From contig NZ_JAPDHX010000005.1 of NCBI RefSeq assembly GCF_025972045.1, positions 186,001 through 250,000 of the forward strand: a DNA stretch of 64,000 nt, read 5' to 3'. Each line of letters opens with the position of its first letter. The first letter of the stretch is position 1. Made by a program: the position numbers and the translations under genes. This DNA comes from Micropruina sonneratiae (GTDB taxonomy: Bacteria > Actinomycetota > Actinomycetes > Propionibacteriales > Propionibacteriaceae). This document shows, piece by piece, positions 38,822 through 46,601 of this stretch. Below the pieces are notes generated by a model. The model worked only from the letters and a program-made list of their open reading frames with translations. It was not told the DNA's origin and did no database searches.

Positions 38822-39496
38822 ATGACCGCCGACCACCGGACCCTCGTTGACGCCTACCCGCCGATCGGGCTGCGGATCAGCGCAGGCCCCGTCGAACTGG
38901 GCGGCATCGACGACGACACGGCGATCGAGCTGGCCAACCTGGCCGCCGACGGGGTTCATCCGCCGGATCGGATGCCGTTCCTGCACCCGTGGACGCTGAC
39001 GACACCCGACCGGTTCCACGTCGAGTTTCTGCGGTACCACTGGGGGCTGCGCGCCCGGTTCGCCCCGGACGCCTGGAGCCTCGACCTGGCCGTGCGCCAC
39101 GACGGCGAACTGGTCGGCACCCAGGGGGTGGTCACCAACGACTTCCGCCGGACCCGGGCGGGTGAGACGGGCTCGTGGCTGGGCCTGCGCCACCAGGGAC
39201 GCGGCATCGGCACCTTGATGCGCCGAACGCTGTGCGCCTTCCTGTTCGACGAATTGGGCTTCGAGCAGGTCACGTCGTCGGCCTTCGCCGACAACGTCGC
39301 CTCCAACCGGGTAAGCCTGGCGGTCGGCTACCGGCCCAACGGCACGCACCGTTCGGCGCGTGGTGAGGGCTGGGCGACCAACAACGACTACCTGCTCACC
39401 CCGGACGCCCTGGTCCGGCCCCCGGCCCTCAGCGTGCAGGGCGCGGAGCCGCTGCGCCGCTTCCTCGGCCTGGCCGAAGCCGCCCCCAACGGCTGA
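38822..39496 (+). CDS. GNAT family N-acetyltransferase
   Basis: A 224-residue acetyltransferase of the RimJ/RimL-like type. WSLDLAVRHDGELVGTQGVV (strands 2-4), GSWLGLRHQGRGIGTLMRRT with the acetyl-CoA loop QGRGIG, and TSSAFADNVASNRVSLAVGY are the family elements; SRNRVSLAVGYRPNG-type ends are typical of RimL. The substrate may be a protein N-terminus or a small amine. It has its own leaderless promoter and converges with the symporter gene three bases on. Confidence 0.85.
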   Translation: MTADHRTLVDAYPPIGLRISAGPVELGGIDDDTAIELANLAADGVHPPDRMPFLHPWTLTTPDRFHVEFLRYHWGLRARFAPDAWSLDLAVRHDGELVGTQGVVTNDFRRTRAGETGSWLGLRHQGRGIGTLMRRTLCAFLFDELGFEQVTSSAFADNVASNRVSLAVGYRPNGTHRSARGEGWATNNDYLLTPDALVRPPALSVQGAEPLRRFLGLAEAAPNG

Positions 39497-39499
39497 CGG

Positions 39500-40954
39500 T
39501 CAGACCTCCGCCTTCGCAGTCCCGGAGTGCTCGCTGTGCCACACCTCGCCGGGAATGTCGTCGGGCAGGTACGGGTTGCCGGCCAGGTCGAACGAGCGGT
39601 CCTCCAAGGCGACGCCCTTCTGCGATTCGAAGTCCCTCAGGGCACCGGCCGCACGCTTGCCGAGCAGGAACAACGCGCCGAGGTTGATCACCGCCATCAC
39701 CGACATCGCCACGTCGGCCACCGACCACACGAACGCCAGTTCCTGGATGCCGCCCCAGAACACCGCGACGACGATCAGGCAGCGCAGCAGGATGTTGCCG
39801 ACGCGACCACCGCCGATGAAGTCCTGGTTGACCTCGGCGTAGGTGTAGTTGCCCAGCACCGACGAGTAGGCGAACACGAAGATGAGCAGCGCCATGACCG
39901 GCGTCACCCAGGCACCGAGTTCGCTGGCGAGCGCGCTCTGGGTGAGGGTGGCCGCGACGGAACTCTCGGTGACGCCGGGGGTGTAGATCTCGGGGGCCGC
40001 CAGGATGATCATCACCGCGGTCGCCGTGCAGACCAGGATGGTGTCGACGAAGACGCCGGCGGACTGGATCAGCCCCTGGTTCACCGGATGCCTGGTGGTG
40101 GCGGTTGCGGCCGCGTTGGGCGCCGAGCCCATGCCTGCCTCGTTGGAGAACATGCCCCGCTTGACGCCGTTCAGCATGGCGGCGATGACGCCGCCTGCGG
40201 TGCCGGCCAATGCCTCGTTGAGACCGAACGCCCCGGCGAAGATCTCACCGATCGCGCCGGGCACCTCGGGCGCACGGAGGACCAGCACGGCCAGCGCGAG
40301 CAGCACGTAGACCAGCGCCATGCCGGGCGCCATGATCTCGGTGACCCTGGCGACCGACTTGATGCCGCCGAAGATGACCGCCGCGGTCAGTGCCGCGACG
40401 CCGAGCGCCGTCCACAGCGGGTCGATGCCCCAGGTGCCCTCGACCACGCCCGAGATGGTGTTGGACTGCACCATCTGGAAGGCGAAACCGAAGGTGAAGA
40501 TCAGGCAGGCGGCGAACACGATGCCGACGGGGCGCGATTTGAGGCCGCGTTGGATGTAGTAGGCCGGGCCACCGATGAACGTCTTGTCCTCGGGGTGCGG
40601 AATCTTGTACAGCTGCGCGAGCGTGGCTTCGGTGAACGCGGTGGCCATGCCGAGCAGGGCCATCAGCCACATCCAGAAGATGGCGCCCGGCCCGCCGAGG
40701 GTCAGCGCGATCGCCACCCCGACGATGTTGCCGGTGCCGACCCGGGAGGCCAGCGAGATGCAGAAGGCCTGGAAGGACGAGATGCCGCCCTCGGCGTTGC
40801 CGCGGGACTTGAAGATCACCTTCCACATGGCCCCGAACAACCGGAACTGCACGCCCTTGGTGAGAATGGTGAAATACAGCCCGGCTGCGAGCAGGGCGAA
40901 GATGAGCACCCAGGTGAGATTGTCGTTCAACCAGCCAACGATTGTGTCCGCCAT
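39500..40954 (-). CDS. alanine/glycine:cation symporter (AGCS family)
   Basis: A 484-residue inner-membrane carrier with about 11 helices, importing alanine or glycine with Na+ or H+. GGISSFQAFCISLASRVGTG then NIVGVAIALTLGGPGAIFWM near residue 60-95 is the AGCS signature (usual A-LA-R-GTGNI). KRGMFSNEAGMGSAPNAAAT near residue 270 is the second one. FAYSSVLGNYTYAEVNQDFI near 370 follows. The C-terminal 60 residues are soluble and acidic. GAAAGG precedes the ATG. No glycine riboswitch is visible in the 124-base leader region. Confidence 0.92.
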   Translation of the reverse strand: MADTIVGWLNDNLTWVLIFALLAAGLYFTILTKGVQFRLFGAMWKVIFKSRGNAEGGISSFQAFCISLASRVGTGNIVGVAIALTLGGPGAIFWMWLMALLGMATAFTEATLAQLYKIPHPEDKTFIGGPAYYIQRGLKSRPVGIVFAACLIFTFGFAFQMVQSNTISGVVEGTWGIDPLWTALGVAALTAAVIFGGIKSVARVTEIMAPGMALVYVLLALAVLVLRAPEVPGAIGEIFAGAFGLNEALAGTAGGVIAAMLNGVKRGMFSNEAGMGSAPNAAATATTRHPVNQGLIQSAGVFVDTILVCTATAVMIILAAPEIYTPGVTESSVAATLTQSALASELGAWVTPVMALLIFVFAYSSVLGNYTYAEVNQDFIGGGRVGNILLRCLIVVAVFWGGIQELAFVWSVADVAMSVMAVINLGALFLLGKRAAGALRDFESQKGVALEDRSFDLAGNPYLPDDIPGEVWHSEHSGTAKAEV

Positions 40955-41078
40955 GATGGTGACCTTTCGGCGAGGGTTGCCGTCACCCTAGGGCCACGGC
41001 CAGCGCACGGGTAACCCCCTGGCCCCACAACAGCCGTGACAGCCTCGTTACACCTCGACGCGTTGTTGAGCCCCGAAA

Positions 41079-41987
41079 CTAGAAGTAGTAGGGAAAATCC
41101 GACCAGTCCGGCGTCCGCTTCTGCAGGAACGCGTCGCGGCCCTCGACCGCCTCGTCGGTCATGTAGGCGAGCCGGGTGGTCTCGCCGGCGAACACCTGCT
41201 GACCGATCAGCCCGTCGTCGACGGCGTTGAAGGCGAACTTCAGCATCCGCTGGGCGGTCGGCGACTTACCGCAGACCAGCGCCGCCCACTCCAGGCCGAC
41301 GTCCTCGAGCTGCTCGTGCGGTACCACCTTGTTGACCGTACCCATCTCGTAGGCCCGCTGCGCGTCGTAGGTCTGACCGAGGAAGAAGATCTCCCGCGCC
41401 ACCTTCTGGCCGACCTGTCGGGCCAGGTAGGCCGAGCCGAGGCCGGCGTCGAACGACCCGACGTCGGCGTCGGTCTGCTTGAACCGGGCATGCTCGGCCG
41501 AGGCCAGGGTCAGGTCGCACACTACGTGCAGGGAGTGTCCGCCGCCGGCCGCCCAGCCACCCACCAGGGCGATCACCACCTTGGGCATGAACCGGATCAG
41601 CCGCTGCACCTCGAGGATGTGCAGCCGGCCGCCCTCGGCCTGGGCGCGCAGCGGATCGACGGTCTCGGCGGTCTCACCCTCGGCGTACTGGTAGCCCGAG
41701 CGGCCCCTGATCCGCTGGTCGCCGCCCGAGCAGAACGCCCAGCCGCCGTCCTTGGCCGACGGTCCGTTGCCGGTCAGCAGCACGCACCCCACGTCGGGCG
41801 AGCGGCGGGCGTGGTCGAGCGCCGTGTACAACTCGTCGACGGTGTGCGGCCGGAACGCGTTGCGCACCTCGGGCCGGTCGAAGGCGATCCGCACCGCCGG
41901 CACGTCCTTGGCCCGGTGGTAGGTGATGTCGGTGAACGCGAAGCCGGGGACCTCGTCCCACAGGTCCGGACGCCAGGGGCTGCTCAT
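41079..41987 (-). CDS. menB: 1,4-dihydroxy-2-naphthoyl-CoA synthase (MenB)
   Basis: A 302-residue crotonase-fold enzyme that closes the second ring of menaquinone from O-succinylbenzoyl-CoA. Hallmarks that set it apart from other enoyl-CoA hydratases: GGWAFCSGGDQRIRGRSGYQ with the oxyanion and CoA loop, GGRLHILEVQRLIRFMPKVV, DADVGSFDAGLGSAYLARQV with the catalytic Asp, and the C-terminal FLQKRTPDWSDFPYYF. The ATG chosen lies seven bases after TAGGTT; a TTG nine bases earlier is in frame. No other men genes are in the window. Confidence 0.95.
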   Translation of the reverse strand: MSSPWRPDLWDEVPGFAFTDITYHRAKDVPAVRIAFDRPEVRNAFRPHTVDELYTALDHARRSPDVGCVLLTGNGPSAKDGGWAFCSGGDQRIRGRSGYQYAEGETAETVDPLRAQAEGGRLHILEVQRLIRFMPKVVIALVGGWAAGGGHSLHVVCDLTLASAEHARFKQTDADVGSFDAGLGSAYLARQVGQKVAREIFFLGQTYDAQRAYEMGTVNKVVPHEQLEDVGLEWAALVCGKSPTAQRMLKFAFNAVDDGLIGQQVFAGETTRLAYMTDEAVEGRDAFLQKRTPDWSDFPYYF

Positions 41988-41994
41988 GGCGTCC

Positions 41995-42000
41995 AACCTA
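41995..42000 (-). promoter_or_regulatory. probable -10 hexamer TAGGTT of a leaderless transcript
   Basis: On the minus strand TAGGTT, seven bases (GGACGCC), then the menB ATG at 41987. Confidence 0.55.
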
Positions 42001-42038
42001 GCGGCAGCGCCCCTCGGCGAGCGCGTCGAGTCGACGTC

Positions 42039-42752
42039 CTACCAGCTGGGGCTGGGCTTCATCACGTCGGTGAAGATGCCGTCGACACCCAGCCGCACGC
42101 AGCGTTGCCGCTGCGCGGCCTTGTTCACCGTCCAGACCCGGATGCGGAAGCCGGCCCGATGCGCCCGGGTCACGTAGCCGGGCACCATCAGCACGTGCCG
42201 CGACGGATGCACCGCCTGCACGTCCAGTTCGCGGAAGTAGCGCCAGGCCTCGCGCAGCATGCCGTCGTGGATGGCGGCCAGTTCGCCGGTCCAGCCGCGC
42301 TCGCGCAGCCGCTGCAGGGAGTAGTGGTTGAACGACGACAGCACCGCCCGCTTGCCCAGCTTGCGCTCGGCGATCATGGCCAGCACCTTCGCCTCGAGTC
42401 CCTTGTAGGGCTTGACGCTGTTCTTCAGTTCGATGTTGATCCGCTGGTTGCCGGCGGCGAGCAGGTCGAGCACTTCGGCGAGCGTCGGTATCCGGGTGGT
42501 CAGCGGGTCCGCCTTCGGCTTCAGCACCGACGGCAGGGCCTGCAACTGCTCGACGGTGTGGGACGCGACCCAGCCGGTGCCGGCGTGGGTGCGCTCCACC
42601 TTCTCGTCGTGGATGACCACCGGGACGCCGTCCGCGCTGAGCTGTACGTCGAGTTCGACCCCGTCCGCGCCCGCCTCCATGGCGGCGACGAACGCGGCGA
42701 TGGTGTTCTCCGGCTGCCGCGCGCTTGCACCGCGGTGTGCCCAGATCTCCAT
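42039..42752 (-). CDS. glycerophosphodiester phosphodiesterase
   Basis: A 237-residue TIM-barrel hydrolase that cuts glycerophosphodiesters to glycerol 3-phosphate and an alcohol. The GDPD signatures are IWAHRGASARQPENTIAAFV at the N-terminus, ADGVELDVQLSADGVPVVIH with the metal Glu and Asp plus the catalytic His, RINIELKNSVKPY with the third metal Glu, and FRIRVWTVNKAAQRQRCVRL. There is no signal peptide, so it is cytoplasmic. It begins two bases after the stop of the acyltransferase gene and is surely in its operon. Together they suggest lipid or wall-polymer turnover. Confidence 0.92.
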   Translation of the reverse strand: MEIWAHRGASARQPENTIAAFVAAMEAGADGVELDVQLSADGVPVVIHDEKVERTHAGTGWVASHTVEQLQALPSVLKPKADPLTTRIPTLAEVLDLLAAGNQRINIELKNSVKPYKGLEAKVLAMIAERKLGKRAVLSSFNHYSLQRLRERGWTGELAAIHDGMLREAWRYFRELDVQAVHPSRHVLMVPGYVTRAHRAGFRIRVWTVNKAAQRQRCVRLGVDGIFTDVMKPSPSW

Positions 42753-42754
42753 GC

Positions 42755-44821
42755 TCACGCCCTTTCGATCGCCTGCCTCACCCAAGCCAGCACCAGCTCC
42801 GTCGTGGTCTCAACGTAGTCACGGGTGAGGTGGTGGTTGTCCATCCACACTTTCACATTGCCGATCTCGGGTACGCAGACCTTGTCGGGACACACGATCG
42901 GGTTCGGGTCGAAGGTGGTCATCCCGGTGATCGGCCCCACCAGCGGCGTCAGCGGGTTCGCCGCCCGCAGCATCGGGTGGTCGGCCGTGCATGGTGGGTC
43001 GCCGTCGGACCGGGCGGCCTGACACTGCACCAGGCCCTCGGCGAAACGTGGCGTGTCGCGCATGGCGATGATCGTCCGGCCTTCGCGGGCATGCTCGGCC
43101 AGTGCCGCGATCCCCGCCTCGAGCACGGTCTCGCCGTCGACCTCGGACCGGGTCCCGACGGTGAGCACCAGGTCGGGGTCCAACGGTTCGATGGCGTCCA
43201 GCACGTCCGGCCAGAAGTCGACGCACTTCTTCTCGCCGTCGTTGATCGGGTCGCCGGCCGGCGCCAGGTAGCAGCTCTGCTCGTAGATCAGCAGGACCTG
43301 CCAGCCGCGTTCGCGACCGATCTCGCGGATCGCGGTGGACCACTGCTGCACGTGCGAGTTGCCGATCAGCAGGACCCGTTCGGTGTCCGGACCGGCCACC
43401 AGCGGCAGGGTGGACGCCGCGTCGTCGGCGTCCTCGGCGCTGGCCATCGTCGGATCGGTGAGCACCATGCACTGCTGCTGCGCCCGGCCGGGCAGCTCCC
43501 AGTCGGTGGGGCAGGAGGGGCCTTCCAAGGCCCACTGGTGCGGCAGTTCGGCCAGCGTCGGCACCGAGGGTTCGGTGGGCACGCCGTGCGCCTTCCATTC
43601 GGGGGCGAGCACCCGGGCGCCGGGATGCTGCTCGACCGCGACGCTCGGGGCCGGGGTGGGCGCGCTGCGCACCACCTGTCGCCAGCCGGTCACGCAGGCC
43701 AGCACCAGGCCGATACCCACCACGACCAGCAGAAGGTTGCGGCACGGCCCCCAGCGCGAGGTCAGCGACCGCAGCGGTCCCTCGACGAATCGGTGCAACC
43801 CGATGGCCAGCAGCAGCGACGCGGCGATGATGCCCGCCCCCTCCAGCACGCTGGGCTCGTCGCGGTCGATCAGCACCACATAGCCGACCAGGATCGGCCA
43901 GTGCACCAGGTACAGCGCGTAGGACGCGTTGCCGAGCCCGGCCAGCCAGGGCCGGCCGAGCAGGCGTCCGACCCCGTGCCGGTCGTCGGGGTCGGCCAGC
44001 AGGACCGACCCGGCGGCGGCCAGCGGCACCAGCGCCACCCAGCCCGGGAAGGCGTCCCTGACGTTGACCACGATGCCGACGAGCAGGACGCCGGCGAGCC
44101 CGGCCCAGCCGAGCGCCCTGCCCACGCGGGCGGGGACGGCGGCCGAGAGCCGGACCCCGAGCAGCGCGAGCAGGGAGCCGAAGGCGAACTCCCACAGCCG
44201 GCCGCGGGTGTCGAAGTAGGCGAAGGCCTGGTCGGTGGCGGTGATCCAGACCGACCAGGCCAGCGAGCCGACGAAGATCAGGCCGAACGCGGCGACGAGC
44301 AGGCGTCGCGGCCGCACCTGCGGCCAGCGCCGCCCCACCAGCCCGGCCACGGCGAAGATGAGCGGCCAGACGACGAACACGGTGCCCTGGATGGACAGCG
44401 ACCAGAAGTGCTGCAGCGGCAGCGGGACACCGGTGCCGTAGTAGGAGACGTCGTGGGCCGCCAGCCACCAGTTCTGCCAGTACAGCGCGCTGGCCACAGC
44501 CTGTTGCTGGGTCTGCGACCACGATGTCACCGGCAGCACCGCCGGAGCGAGCAGTACCACGGCGAGGATGGTCAGCACCGCCAGCGGCACGATCCGGGCG
44601 AAGGTCCGCGTCCAGTACCGGGGCAGGGCCAACGCCCGCCCGTCGTCGAGCCGGCGGGCGAAGGCGAGGGTGAGCAGGTAGGCGGACAGGGCCAGGAAGA
44701 TGTCGACGCCGCCGGAGACCCGGTCGAGCCAGACGTGGTACACGACCACCAGCAGGACGGCGACGAAACGCAGCCCCTGAATGTCCTGACGCACCCGCCC
44801 GCTCGGCGCGGTCTTCGTCAT
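42755..44821 (-). CDS. acyltransferase 3 with SGNH domain (OafA/YrhL-like)
   Basis: A 688-residue membrane protein. Residues about 12-375 form about ten helices of the acyltransferase-3 family: DIQGLRFVAVLLVVVYHVWL with the catalytic His, FWSLSIQGTVFVVWPLIFAV (Q-x-F where E is usual), and LGNASYALYLVHWPILVGYV. Residues about 420-688 are an extracytoplasmic SGNH domain: VLLIGNSHVQQWSTAIREIG with the Ser block, and VWMDNHHLTRDY near the end with the Asp-x-x-His dyad. Such proteins O-acetylate cell-wall polysaccharides or glycolipids, passing acyl groups across the membrane. GDPD follows directly. TAGACT at 44832-44837 is ten bases from the ATG. Confidence 0.9.
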   Translation of the reverse strand: MTKTAPSGRVRQDIQGLRFVAVLLVVVYHVWLDRVSGGVDIFLALSAYLLTLAFARRLDDGRALALPRYWTRTFARIVPLAVLTILAVVLLAPAVLPVTSWSQTQQQAVASALYWQNWWLAAHDVSYYGTGVPLPLQHFWSLSIQGTVFVVWPLIFAVAGLVGRRWPQVRPRRLLVAAFGLIFVGSLAWSVWITATDQAFAYFDTRGRLWEFAFGSLLALLGVRLSAAVPARVGRALGWAGLAGVLLVGIVVNVRDAFPGWVALVPLAAAGSVLLADPDDRHGVGRLLGRPWLAGLGNASYALYLVHWPILVGYVVLIDRDEPSVLEGAGIIAASLLLAIGLHRFVEGPLRSLTSRWGPCRNLLLVVVGIGLVLACVTGWRQVVRSAPTPAPSVAVEQHPGARVLAPEWKAHGVPTEPSVPTLAELPHQWALEGPSCPTDWELPGRAQQQCMVLTDPTMASAEDADDAASTLPLVAGPDTERVLLIGNSHVQQWSTAIREIGRERGWQVLLIYEQSCYLAPAGDPINDGEKKCVDFWPDVLDAIEPLDPDLVLTVGTRSEVDGETVLEAGIAALAEHAREGRTIIAMRDTPRFAEGLVQCQAARSDGDPPCTADHPMLRAANPLTPLVGPITGMTTFDPNPIVCPDKVCVPEIGNVKVWMDNHHLTRDYVETTTELVLAWVRQAIERA

Positions 44822-44831
44822 GAGGGGCCAC

Positions 44832-44837
44832 AGTCTA
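44832..44837 (-). promoter_or_regulatory. possible -10 hexamer TAGACT
   Basis: On the minus strand TAGACT lies ten bases before the acyltransferase ATG at 44821. The gap is longer than usual for this window, so a short leader is likely. Confidence 0.45.
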
Positions 44838-44906
44838 GCCGGGCGCTGCCCGGCGGCAGCCTTCGCCGACCCCCTGGCCGGGCGTCCGGTCGGTCGCGGG
44901 CGGCGG

Positions 44907-44912
44907 TAGGGT
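44907..44912 (+). promoter_or_regulatory. probable -10 hexamer TAGGGT of a leaderless transcript
   Basis: TAGGGT, seven bases (CGGGCGG), then the GTG at 44920. Confidence 0.6.
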
Positions 44913-44919
44913 CGGGCGG

Positions 44920-46584
44920 GTGACCACCCGTGAACCGAGCGAGGTCGATGCCCTCGCCGACGCCTACACCCTGGCCCGCGCCGAGCTCGATCCCCTGTTC
45001 GGCACCGCGATCGGACTGTCCGGCTACGACCACCTGATGAGTGCGGCCGACCCGGACTTCCACGACGCCGACGATGCCCTGGCGCGCGACACCCTCGCCA
45101 AGCTGGACGCGGTCACCCCCCGCGACGAGACAGACCGGGTCACCGTGGCGGCCATGCGCGAGCGGTTGGGCCTGCTGCACGAGCTGCACGAGGCCGGGGA
45201 GCAGTTCCGGGCGCTGAACAACATCGCCTCGCCGCTGCAGGGTTTCCGCGACGTGTTCGACGTGATGCCCAATCGGACCGAGGAGCACTGGTCCAACATC
45301 GCCTCCCGGCTGGCCGGCGTCCCGCAGGCCGTCGACGGCTACCTCGCCTGCCTGCGCGAGGGCGTCCGACGCGGTTACGTGCCGCCCGCGCTGCAGGTGC
45401 GGGAGGGCATCGTCCAGGCCGATCAGCTGGCCGATCCCGAGAACTCGTTCTTCACCACCTTCCACCGCACGGCCGAGCACGGCGGTGCGCTGGCGCTCGA
45501 ACTGGACCGCGCCGGGGTGGCCGCCGCGCAGGCGTACGGCACCCTGGCCGCGTTCCTGCGCGACCTGGAGCCGCAGGCGCCGGCCGCCGACGCGTCGGGA
45601 CGCGACCGGTACCGGCTCTGGTCGCGGCTGTTCCTGGGCGCCGAGGTCGACCTGGACGAGACCTACGAGTGGGGCCTGGACGAGTTGGCCCGGGTGACCG
45701 CCGAGCAGGACGCCGTGGTCGAGACGATCGCCGGGACGGGCGCCACCGTCGCCGACGCCGTCGCGGTGCTGGACGCCGACGAGGCGCGCAAGCTGCGCGG
45801 CACCGACGCGCTGCGGGAATGGATGCAGTCGACCGCAGACGAGGCCGTCGCCGAGCTGAACGGCGTGCACTTCGACATCCCCGAGCCGGTGCGGACCATC
45901 GAGTGCATGATCGCCCCCACCCAGAACGGCGGCATCTACTACACCGGGCCGTCGGACGACTTCACCCGCCCGGGGCGGATGTGGTGGTCGGTGCCGCCGG
46001 GCGTGACGGAGTTCAACACCTGGCGGGAGAAGACCACCGTCTACCACGAGGGCGTGCCGGGCCATCACCTGCAGATCGGCCAGGCGGTGCACAACCGCGA
46101 CCAGTTGAACCTGTGGCGGCGGCTGGTCTGCTGGGTGTCGGGGCACGGTGAGGGCTGGGCGCTGTACGCCGAGCGGCTGATGCAGGAGTTCGGCTACATG
46201 GACGACCCGGGCGATCTGCTCGGCCTGCTCGACGGGCAGCGGATGCGCGCCACCCGGGTGGTGCTCGACATCGGCGTCCATCTCGGCAAGCCGGCCCCGC
46301 AGCGTTGGGGCGGCGGCACCTGGGACGCCGAGAAGGCCTGGGAGCTGCTGCGCGCGAACGTGAACATGGACGAGAAGTTCCTGCGCTTCGAACTGAACCG
46401 CTACCTGGGCTGGCCCGGGCAGGCGCCCTCGTACAAGATCGGGCAGCGGCTCTGGCAGGAGCTGCGCGCCGAGGCCGAGGCCAAGGCGGGCGCTTCGTTC
46501 TCGCTGCGGGACTTCCACAGCCGCGCGCTCAACCTGGGCTCGCTGCCGCTGAGCGTGCTCCGGGACGCCGTGCTCGCCGACTGA
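44920..46584 (+). CDS. DUF885 family zinc metallopeptidase-like protein
   Basis: A 554-residue soluble protein. DUF885 members are predicted gluzincin-like metallopeptidases. The metal site is KTTVYHEGVPGHHLQIGQAV near residue 370 (His-Glu-x3-x-His-His) with the distal Glu in GHGEGWALYAERLMQEFGYM. FDVMPNRTEEHWSNIASRLA and the C-terminal NRYLGWPGQAPSYKIGQRLW with FHSRALNLGSLPLSVLRDAV are typical. No signal peptide is seen, so it may break down peptides inside the cell. It converges with the M3 peptidase gene, the two forming a pair of unrelated zinc peptidases. Confidence 0.88.
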   Translation: MTTREPSEVDALADAYTLARAELDPLFGTAIGLSGYDHLMSAADPDFHDADDALARDTLAKLDAVTPRDETDRVTVAAMRERLGLLHELHEAGEQFRALNNIASPLQGFRDVFDVMPNRTEEHWSNIASRLAGVPQAVDGYLACLREGVRRGYVPPALQVREGIVQADQLADPENSFFTTFHRTAEHGGALALELDRAGVAAAQAYGTLAAFLRDLEPQAPAADASGRDRYRLWSRLFLGAEVDLDETYEWGLDELARVTAEQDAVVETIAGTGATVADAVAVLDADEARKLRGTDALREWMQSTADEAVAELNGVHFDIPEPVRTIECMIAPTQNGGIYYTGPSDDFTRPGRMWWSVPPGVTEFNTWREKTTVYHEGVPGHHLQIGQAVHNRDQLNLWRRLVCWVSGHGEGWALYAERLMQEFGYMDDPGDLLGLLDGQRMRATRVVLDIGVHLGKPAPQRWGGGTWDAEKAWELLRANVNMDEKFLRFELNRYLGWPGQAPSYKIGQRLWQELRAEAEAKAGASFSLRDFHSRALNLGSLPLSVLRDAVLAD

Positions 46585-46601
46585 CGCCGGGACGCCGTCA
46601 G
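46581..46601. terminator. small hairpin CTGACG-N9-CGTCAG at converging gene ends
   Basis: A 6-bp perfect stem that includes the stop codons of both converging peptidase genes. It may help terminate both transcripts. Confidence 0.4.

Noticed and set aside
40955-41078. Glycine riboswitch ahead of the alanine/glycine symporter
   Set aside because: The leader is only about 120 bases and I could not find the paired glycine aptamer cores.
42725-44923. A 732-codon open frame on the plus strand opposite the acyltransferase and GDPD genes
   Set aside because: Its translation is an Arg/Gly/Pro/Gln/His-rich text without domains, as expected opposite a GC-rich gene, while the minus strand carries clear acyltransferase-3, SGNH and GDPD motifs.
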